Positions 22,870 to 31,600 of a stretch of DNA of 64,000 nucleotides are shown here, piece by piece. The notes beneath the pieces are model-generated. The model was not told the origin of the DNA. It ran no database searches and saw only the letters and a list, made by a program, of their open reading frames with translations. The stretch is from Adiantum capillus-veneris (Eukaryota; Streptophyta; Polypodiopsida; Polypodiales; Pteridaceae), in contig CM043958.1 of the NCBI GenBank assembly GCA_014529385.2, positions 146,155,734 to 146,219,733 on the forward strand, written 5' to 3'. Position numbers and translations under genes: made by a program. Numbering within the stretch: position 1 is the stretch's first letter; each line of letters opens with the position of its first letter.

Positions 22870-24416
22870 TGAGCGAAAGCTCAACTTCTCCTTGTTGACC
22901 ACCTTTGTAAACATGTTTGCAGGATTTTCACTTGTATGCACCTTTCCTAGCTTTAGCTGTGCCTCTTCCAAAAGAGTGCGTATGAAGTGATATCTCACCT
23001 CAATGTGCTTTGTCCTTGAATGAAAGGCTGAGTTCTTCGCAAGATGGATAGCGCTTTGGCTATCACTGTACAAGACACAATTGTCTTGTTTGAATCCAAG
23101 CTCTTCTAAGAATTTGTGGAGCCACAAAATATCTTTTCTTGCCTCCGTCATTGCTACATACTCTGCTTCTGTGGTAGAAAGTGAAACCACTTTTTGCAGC
23201 TTTGAAGCCCAGCTTACTGCTGTGCCTCCAACCGTGAACACATAGCCAGTAGTGCTCCTTCGAGTATCTTTGTCACCTGCCATATCTGCATCAGCATACC
23301 CTTCTAGAAAAATATCAGTTCCTTCAAAATACAAAGCATTTGTTGTTGTCCCTTTTAGATACCTAAGTATCCACTTCACAGCTTGCCAATTCTCTTTACC
23401 TGGGTTGTCCATGAACCTACTCACAACTCCCACTGCATGTGCAATGTCTGGCCTTGTCCAGACCATAGCATACATTAGAGAACTACCGCTGCAGCATATG
23501 GAACTTTAGACATATAGGCTATCTCCTCTTGTGTCTTCGGACACATATCCTTCGTTAGTTTAAAATGACCAGCCAAAGGTGTAGAAATTGGTTTTGCATT
23601 TTGCATTGCGAACCTTTCTAGTACCTTCTTGATGTAATCTTCTTGAGATAGCTTTATTGTCTTCTTCGTCCTGTCCCTTGATATTTTCATACCAAGTATC
23701 CTCTTTGCAACACCTAAATCTTTCATTGAAAAAGATTAAGACAGCTCCTCTTTTAGGTCTTTGATGTCCTGCATGTTAGCACTTGCAATCAACATGTCAT
23801 CAACATACAACATTAGGATGATGAATTTCCCATCTCCCAAATTCTCCGTGTAGACGCAGTGATCCGAGTTGCATCTTGTGAATCCATGATCCAACATCCA
23901 TCGATCAAACTTCAAGTACCATTGTCTTGATGCTTGCTTTAAACCATACAAGCTCTTCTTTAATCTGCAAACCAATTTCTCCTTACCTTTTACTTCATAC
24001 CCCTTTGGTTGAAGCATGTAGATTTCCTCCTCTAAGTCACCGTGAGGGAATGCCATATTTACATCCATTTGCTCAAGATTTAGATCATGAGCAGCCACAA
24101 GGCTTAAGACAAGCCTAATTGAGTTCATTTTTACAACAGGAGAAAATATTTCTTTGAAGTCAATACCTTTCTTTTGAGAAAACCCTTTTACCACAAGCCT
24201 AGACTTGTACCTTTTCTTCCCACATTCTTCTTCCTTCAGCTTGTACACCCATTTCTTTTGAAGTACCTGCTTACCTTTAGGCAACTCAACCAACTCCCAT
24301 GTTTGGTTGTGATGTAGTGAGTCTATCTCCACTTGCATGCTCTTCATCCATTCTTCTTTGGATTCATGTTGCATAGCTTCTTCGTATGATTCCGGCTCTC
24401 CAGAATCTGAGATCAA
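22870..24416 (-). pseudogene. Copia K2 reverse transcriptase and RNase H, broken
   Basis: RT (23736-24416) begins with the EWMKSMQVEIDSL and PKGKQVLQKKWVYKLK segments, has DVNMAFPHGDLEEE and the catalytic YVDDM box near 23800. A stop separates it from the MKDLGVAKRILGM segment (23475-23726), and a frameshift near 23475 leads to RNase H (22870-23475: YADADMAGDKDTRRST, SLSTTEAEYVA, KHIEVRYHFIR). Catalytic motifs look intact. The frame breaks alone inactivate it. Confidence 0.88.
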
Positions 24417-24503
24417 GAGATGGTTGAAGGAAGGAACAAACCTTTCTGGAGGTCTACTTGCTCTTGTAGATCTTTGGGGAATAGGTTGAGGCTCCTCATT
24501 TGG

Positions 24504-26721
24504 TTAACATTGTTGCACATTGTCACCGTTTGCAGTCCTTGAGTCTTCACCGTCCTCAAGCTCCATGTACTCATCACCTGTTTCTTTTGTTTGTTTTCTT
24601 TCCAAGTAATCTTTGTACATATTTTGTTCGTTAAAAATTACATCCCTACTCCTTAAGATTTTACCATCTTCAGGATTCCATAGGCGATACCCAAAGTCTC
24701 CTTCTCCATAGCCAATGAAGAAACACTTTTTGGACTTTGCATCTAGCTTTGATCTTAGGCTTCTATCTATGTGCATGAAAGCCTCACACCCAAACACTTT
24801 GAGAAATGCATAATTCACCGGTTTACCTGTCCATGCCTCTTCTGGAACTTCTCCATCCAAAGCCGTTGAGGGTGACCGATTGATTAAGTACACAGACGTA
24901 CTTACAGCTTCCGCCCAAAGTTCAAGCGGTAGGCCTGCATGTAGCCGCATGCTTCGTGCTCGTTCCATGATTGTCCTGTTCATCCTTTCCGAAATCCCAT
25001 TTTGTTGAGGTGTCCTTGGGGTTGTCCTTTGCCTCCGAATGCCATTGCTAGCACAAAAGCTTGGCTGCAATATTCGCCTCCATTGTCGGATCTGAGGCAT
25101 TTAACCTTGGTACCTGTTTCATTCTCCACAAAGGCTTTCCACCTTTGAAATATGGAAAATACATCGGATTTATTCTTCATGACATAAACCCATGTTTTTC
25201 TAGTCGCATCGTCTATGAATGTTACATAGTACAATGAGCCACCAAGTGATGGTGTACTTGCAGGACCCCAAACATCAGAATGAACCAACTCAAGTTTTTT
25301 ATTTTTTCTTTCATTTCCTGATTATTAAAATTTTACCCTCTTTTGTTTACCATAAACACAATCTTCATAGAACTCTAAGTCCACTTCTTTCAAACCTGGT
25401 AGAAGCTTCTTTGTTTGAAGGATTTGCATTCCTTTGGCACTCATATGCCCAAGTCGATAGTGCCACACCGCACTGTCAACTTCTGTAGTTGCTACACAAG
25501 CTGAAGGTTGCGTGCTAACAGTACACAAGTAAAGTGTACCGACTTTTTCACCCTTGGCAACCACCAAAGATCCCTTTGAAATCTTCCACCGTTTGTTTCC
25601 GAATGCAATGTTGTGACCTTCATCGTCCAATTGTCCTGTAGAGATCAAATTTTTGCGAAGAGAAGGAACATGCCTAACATCTTTAAGCTTCCATTCATTT
25701 CCGTTAGCAGTTTTGACAGAAACTGTACCTTTGCCGACAATCTCACAAGCTTCATCATCTCCCAAGTATACATACCCAAAATTACCTTTGGTGTAGTCTT
25801 GGAAATGTTTCTTGTGTGGTGTCGCATGGAATGAAGCCCCGGAATCTACTATCCAGGAATTAGACACATTGTCTAATGAGAGAATTAGAGCATCTTGCTC
25901 TACTTTACCTGCCACATTGGCCTCCGATGTTGGCTTGTTTTCTTGAGACTCTGTCTCCTTCTTCTTCTTGGACCAGCAATCCTTCTTGACGTGGCCCTTC
26001 TTGCCGCAGTTCCAACATTCAAGAACTGACTTTGTGCGTGACTTGCTCCGCCTTGAGCGATCACCACCCTTTTGGTTTTTGAATCTCTCCTTAAGCCTTC
26101 CTCTTGTTTCCACTGATAGTGCAGCACTTGATGATTCTCCTGTGCTTCTCCTTCACATTTCCTCGCTTAGGAGAACACCCACAACATCATCAAACTTAAG
26201 AGTATTTGTGCCAGAGATAGAATTACTTACAGCCATCACAAGGCTGTCCCAACTATCCGGTAGAGATGATAGTATAAGGAGAGCTCGCACTTCGTCATCG
26301 AAATTGATTTTCACTGATCGAAGTTGACTTATGTTTGTGTTAAAGTCATTTAGGTGTTCTGCAACTGAACCATTCTCTGCCATCTTTAGATTGAACAAGC
26401 GCTTCATAAGAAATACCTTATTGGACGCCAATGGTTTCTCGTAGAAATCGTCAAGTGACTTCATCAAGTCCTCCGTGGTCTTCATCTCCGAAACATTGAA
26501 GGCCATCGTTGACGCCAAGCTTAACCGGATTATTGCCAGTGCCTTTCGATCAAGGACAATTCAATCCATGCTTCATCTGCCATTGTTGCGGGCTTCTTCG
26601 CAAGACCGCCTAGTGGCAAATAGAGGTCCTTCTGGTAGAGATAGTCTTCAATCTGCATCTTCCAATGTTGGTAGTTTTTGCCGTTGAACTTCTCAATCTT
26701 GAGCTTCCCTTCCTCCGCCAT
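24504..26721 (-). pseudogene. Copia K2 gag, protease and integrase, broken
   Basis: Gag starts at the ATG at 26721 (MAEEGKLKIEKFNGKNYQHW, the usual Copia gag beginning). A frameshift near 26550 and a TGA near 26153 interrupt it. Zinc knuckle CWNCGKKGHVKKDC is near 26005, protease DSGASFH near 25835, GAG-pre-integrase near 25430, and integrase HSDVWGP near 25280 with RSDNGGEY near 25080 and TPQQNGISER near 25000. A frame break at about 25040 and a stop near 25325 add to the damage. Confidence 0.88.
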
Positions 26722-26780
26722 AACTCCCACTCAATTCAAGGAATCCTTTCCTTGAGATAATTTAGCTACGAGCAAACCTT

Positions 26781-26792
26781 GCTCTGATACCA
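26781..26792 (-). promoter_or_regulatory. primer-binding site of Copia K2 (Met tRNA type)
   Basis: The minus strand reads TGGTATCAGAGC, two bases after the LTR end, as in K1. Confidence 0.93.
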
Positions 26793-26794
26793 GT

Positions 26795-27582
26795 TGTTAG
26801 GAAATAAGACGTAGCTAAATAGATAATTGAGTAGATTACTTAATGGAGAGAGACAGATTTACATACACGAGATTATAGAGTAGAGAGAGAGAGAGAGAGA
26901 GAGAGAGTACACATGATATACGTGGTTCACCCAATGTGGGCTACGTCAACGGGAAAGCAACCACTCAATGGCTTTAGTACTTCAAAACAAGAAGTAGTTT
27001 ACAAAGGGATTATACCCTTAATGGAGCTCCCGCCTTGCTTCACTCTCACCACCTCACACTCACCTTGTTGCATCAACTTCACACTATGAAATGTGTGTAG
27101 AAATGGCCTCCTTTTATAGGCCAAAAGGGCTGCCCTCTCTTATGAGAGACAGCCATGTGTAGCCGCCCTTGTGCGAATAAGTCCAAATCAGACCCTCCAA
27201 TCCGCCCATGTGTGGCCGCCCTTGAGAAGACAAGTCCTCTTTTGAATTTGGCCACCGGCCACCGGCCATTGACTTCCGACCACCTGCCACCGGCCATTGA
27301 CTTCCGACCAGCGGCCAACCGACCGGTTGTTTTCCGACCACTTTCCGGCCGCCGTCCGACCATAATATTCCGGTGAAAAAGAATATTTCGGCGAAAAAAA
27401 AGTCTCGGGGGCCTCCGCCCCCGAGGCCTTTAAAGTTGCCCCTGATTCTTGTCCGTGAAAATTTTGGTTTCCGATGAGTGATTTTCCTTCACGCACGATG
27501 GCTTCTCCTCATAATGGGGCCTTACAAATGTGCGCTTTTACCACAGAAAATTACAAGGGTAAATCAGGCTCCATACTTAACA
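26795..27582 (-). repeat. 5' LTR of Copia K2 (788 bp)
   Basis: Plus strand TGTTAGG...CTTAACA, with TG/CA ends inside a TGTTA/TAACA inverted pair. The right end is set by the resumption of Gypsy E LTR similarity at 27583. A TATA-like CCTATAAAAGG lies on the minus strand at 27110-27120. A (GA)n tract is at 26882-26907. U3 contains two near-identical 30 bp units (CCACCGGCCATTGACTTCCG) at about 27260-27320 and a strong GC hairpin. Confidence 0.85.
27404..27425. other. GC-rich hairpin in the K2 LTR
   Basis: CTCGGGGGC, loop CTCC, GCCCCCGAG: a perfect 9 bp stem in U3. Its function is unknown. Confidence 0.75.
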
Positions 27583-27637
27583 CCAATCACATGCAGCATG
27601 CATTCAAGTACATGGGTAGTGTTTGGACGAGTTTCCT
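27583..27637 (-). repeat. fragment of the Gypsy E LTR
   Basis: CCAATCACATGCAGCATGCATTC... matches 49293-49345 in the intact LTR of element E with few differences. It is the piece of that LTR left between Copia K2 and the G1b insertion. Confidence 0.82.
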
Positions 27638-27655
27638 CCCGGCAACGGCGCCAAA
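27638..27655 (-). other. orphan PBS stub beyond the 3' LTR of G1b
   Basis: CCCGGCAACGGCGCCAAA next to the outer edge of LTR 27656-28591 is the start of a G1 internal region, which should not lie outside a 3' LTR. It implies a second, almost wholly deleted G1 internal region that shared this LTR. Confidence 0.8.
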
Positions 27656-28591
27656 TGTTAAGGCGGTTACGCCGCTAGCGGAAGCTAAATAGCGAGAACT
27701 CAACCAACAACAGAATTTGTCAGACGAGGACGGAGCTTGACCCGCAGGCGCATGGAAACAACTAGGTGGGTGTCAAATCACCTACTCGACCTTCTAATGA
27801 CAATCACTACTAAGGAAATCAAATCTAAGTTCTAAAATACGCAAGTGACTGAAATCCGTACTACGAACGAATGCTATACGAAACAGGATCTAGAATCATC
27901 GAATCGATCTCAAACTCAAGGGGAAGTCTATACACTAGGTAAGAACAACACCCTGAAGACTTGAACTACGAAATCAACCTATAATCACTCCGTGCGGTAA
28001 ACGCGTATAAAGACAGGCCGAAAAATACAGGTGACCGAAACTTGACCCCGATGGTACGAATGTGTAGCTCTACTCGTTGTGGTTCTATAGATATGCTGCA
28101 CGCTCTATTCCGACACACGAGATGGAAGAAAACTCACACCGAAGCTCGTAGGAACTTACCACACGTAGAAGCCGATAGCGCGCACTCTTGGTATCTGTGC
28201 GTAGCTCTCACCGTTGCTAACGCAATGGTGGTGTCGCTTCTCCAATGGCGGTCCCGTAGCTCGCGTAGCAAGGAGATAAGACTCTCTCTCTCTCTCTCTC
28301 TCAGACACAGTCACGACGCTCAAAAACTCCCTTTGATTAATAATTGAATCTCTTTTAGGTTACAAAACTTTGGCTTATATACCTCAGCCTTGGAGGTGAA
28401 AACATCTCTAATTATTTACATCAGCAGGTGAAATTACGTCGGGATTACAAGCTGGAAACTCAATTGAGTCCTGTTACTTAATGAATGGCTCAAATCAAAA
28501 TTAAATGTCGGAAAGACATTTATTACAATCAATGGTTACAAAATGATGGGTGTGAGCAAAAATGCGGGTGTGATCCTCTGCTGGCTCAACA
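27656..28591 (-). repeat. 3' LTR of G1b (936 bp)
   Basis: Plus strand TGTTAAGG...GCTCAACA. TATA-like box on the minus strand at about 28373-28384. Half copy of the leader dyad at 28001-28014 (ACGCGTATAAAGAC). About 21 bp CT tract at 28282-28302. Confidence 0.96.
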
Positions 28592-28603
28592 CTCCCCCCT
28601 CTC
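28592..28603 (-). promoter_or_regulatory. polypurine tract of G1b
   Basis: The minus strand reads GAGAGGGGGGAG immediately before the 3' LTR TGTTGAGCC, the expected plus-strand primer. Confidence 0.92.
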
Positions 28604-28640
28604 GCGTTCATGTCGTCCCTGACATGACTTTTAGGCTTGG

Positions 28641-31600
28641 TCAATAGAGTCCTGTCGTCTTGAGCATCTGCAAATGTGATTCGTAGCGTAGGTTGCCGAT
28701 GGTCAAGGTTGGGCCGAATATTTTGCTTTCGTGAGTGAAAAAGCCGGTGTAGAAAGCTTCTTCGAATGTTTGCATGTGGAAGCTAGGCAAAAACATAATT
28801 CTTTGGTACAAGAGATGTAACACCTTTGGTGATGGCTGCAAAGAAAGATCATACATCATATCTGTCACTGTGTCGGCCGTCGATAGTAGACTCGAGGTCG
28901 TGGCTTTATCTGGCGCGAACACTTCAATGCATGCTAAGAGAGTCCTGCAGATTTTCTTTAGCAACTGACACGAAAGGTCAGGAGAGCCAGTAAAGAGTTT
29001 GATGGTGCCCGTTAGGGTTTTCACCATGTAGGCTTTACCTATTCTCTCTCCTTCCTTTGGTCCTGGCATCCTTGGGTAATTAAGCCAATTTGGCTTCTTT
29101 TCTGCAATCCTGCCATGCTCTTTCCAGCTTCTGACTCTTGGCACCGGGCAGAAGGTTGCATCCTCCCGAATCTCCTTTGGAGCCTCCACCAAGTAGATGA
29201 GGTAGGCTGGGTATTTGTTCAGCCAACCTTTCCTCCATCTAGGTTGAGAATCTACAATCTTCTTTGATTGTTCATCCTTTGTGATGTCGCCTTCATAAAG
29301 AGCGACATACTGCTCCTCCTCTATTCTCTTTTTCGTCTTTATCACTTCAAATTTCATCAGAGGGAAAGGCAGGCTGGGTTGCATCCACTCTTCATGGAGC
29401 ACTTTTGTGTCTAACCCTTGAAGTCTAATGGAGATGAGAAGTCTCCTTTCCCATTCCATTTCCGCCTTGGCACTTTCCTCTGTTGACTTTTCTATTTGGT
29501 CCTGGAGCCTTTGTTCTTCTTCTTCAGAGATTTCTGAAGTCGAGGCCACTTCTTGAACTGGGGCTGGATCTTCGATTGTGGTTGCCTCTCCGGTTTCTGG
29601 TAGCTCTATGGCTGCTCCCCCTGCTTCTTCTTGTGGTGTCTCTGTTTCTCTTCTTTGTTGCTCTTGGAGGTCTTGGAGCTGTTTGCGGAGGGCCTCATTT
29701 TCTGTCCTTAGTGTTTGGTTTTCTGATGTGAGCCTCTCCTCTGCAGCCAATGATCCCTCTGCCATGTGCAATCTTTGCACTTGCTCTAACCTCAGCTCTC
29801 TTTGCAGACTTCTTACCTGCTCCTCCAGAGCTGGTACGAGGGCTCCCTCTTGTTCTGTTCCTGCTCTGCTAGCTCTAGGGGTGGTCCTGAGTCTCATGAT
29901 TGTCCTTTCTTGAAGTTCGACTCTTTCCCTTAGCTCAATGAGCTCATCCTTGGCTGCCTCCAGCTCATCTTCTATTCGCTCCTTTGCTTCCTGTGAGCTT
30001 GTTACCTCTCTTGAAGCTTCGGCTAGTTGGAGTATCAAGCCGTCTCTCTCGTTTTCTGCATCGTAGAGTGATGCTTTATGACTTTCAGATTCAGTCATAG
30101 CATTCTCTAACTTCTTCTGCAACTCTGCTTCCTTTTGTTTTGCTGTCTCAAGTGCTACTTCCTTTGCTCTGGATCTTTCTTTAATCTTGCTGAGCAGTTC
30201 ATGCACCATGTGCATGTCTTTTTCATCTTCATCTGTCAACTTGACTGCTCTTTGTGCCACCACCTCCAATGGCTTCGGCTCGTCCATTTTTTCTTCACTC
30301 TCCATTGTACCCTTTGTCTTTTCTTTCGTCCCTTTCCGATCATCTTGTTTCCGTAGGGATATCCCATAAACTGCCTCCAGGGCCTCTTCTTCACTGTATC
30401 CTATCGCTACCAGATCCTCGTAATCATCTTTCTTTTGCTGAACTGGATCTATCTTCTTTTCCTTGGTCCCGGCCTCCGGCTTTTCCATAATTTCTGTTTC
30501 TATTTCTATTGTGGTTTCCTCCACAATAATTTCCATCTTCTTCGGGCTTGGTACAACAGTAAAAGAGGGCTGATTGTCTTCAGTCACCTTGGCTTTCCCT
30601 TTGGTTGCTTGCCTTACTGTCTCTTTAGGTTCAGTAGACTCATCTATTTTTTTCTTCCCCTTGTCGTCCTTTTGCATCTCAGCTTTTAAAAGCTGTACTT
30701 CCTCTTCGGTATAAGGTTCAACAGGTTGTTGCTCCAGTATGGCCTCCGACTCCTCATAAGCTCTAATATATTGATCATATTGATCAACATGTGGCCTGGC
30801 TGAGCTGGTTCCGACTTTACTGGGGTCTGGCACCCACATTTCTTTGAAGTCCCCCTTTAGAGCTCTTTCCGCTCTAAACTGCTCCACCAGCCTTTCCATT
30901 CTTGCGGCTTTTTGACTTTTGGTTTGCTTGGGATCGGCCTTCTTCTTCGCATTCTTCTTGAGCGGCTCGTCCACAGCCTCCTCAGGTTCTGAAACTATTT
31001 CTAGTTTTCGGTGTGCTCTTGTGGACACCCTCTTGGATACTTCTTGTTGTTCTTCCTCCTCATCGGCTTCTCTAAGCCACTCATTCTGGGAGGGAATCTG
31101 TGGCCCTTGATCCCTAGCTCCAATAGCTTCATAAGCTATTCTTGTTAGGATTTCTCCTCCTCCTATGTACTTTGGCTTCTGGTTGTGCATGGCGATTACT
31201 TGCTCGTGGATGTATTGAGCATAATTCACCTCCTTTGGCACGTTGCTCTTCAGTGCCCATGTGATGGTTGTCGCAATGGCATGGGGTGGTGTAGTATACT
31301 TCTGCGGTCTTTTACTGCACACATGGAAAAACTGGTTGTATAACCGGCAAAGGGTTGCCGCTCGTTGATCTGCCATATCTCCGTAGGTTGTATTTTGTTT
31401 CTTTGATCCATAGACCTCTATGGCCTCCCTTCTTTCTCTGACAGAACTTCCTTTGTTGTGCAGCTTCAGTGCATCTGCAATGAGCTGTGGAGTGATCTGT
31501 ACTTCCACTGTTTCTCCATCCATGGCTGTCAACGTGGCTTTCCCATCCTTCTGAATGGATGTTGCCAACTCATACACTCTTTTTGTGTCTACACCTGATG

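Larger units (their letters stand above)
22856..27582 (-). mobile_element. Ty1/Copia retrotransposon K2, 3' LTR missing
   Basis: Minus strand: 5' LTR (26795-27582), PBS, gag, protease, integrase, RT and RNase H in Copia order. The coding sequence runs to the end of RNase H (about 22870) but no polypurine tract or 3' LTR follows. To the right the LTR abuts a scrap of the Gypsy E LTR (27583-27637), so K2 was inserted into that LTR before its left side was lost. Confidence 0.9.

Noticed and set aside
26781-26792. tRNA gene from the Met-tRNA-like sequence
   Set aside because: Only the 12-base 3' complement is present, next to LTR ends; it is a primer-binding site, as at 7749, 48500 and 63060.
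29483-30690. Several plus-strand frames rich in Ser, Leu, Phe and Cys
   Set aside because: They are the antisense of the G1b coiled-coil and charged region. Their composition is what Glu/Lys-rich coding gives on the other strand.
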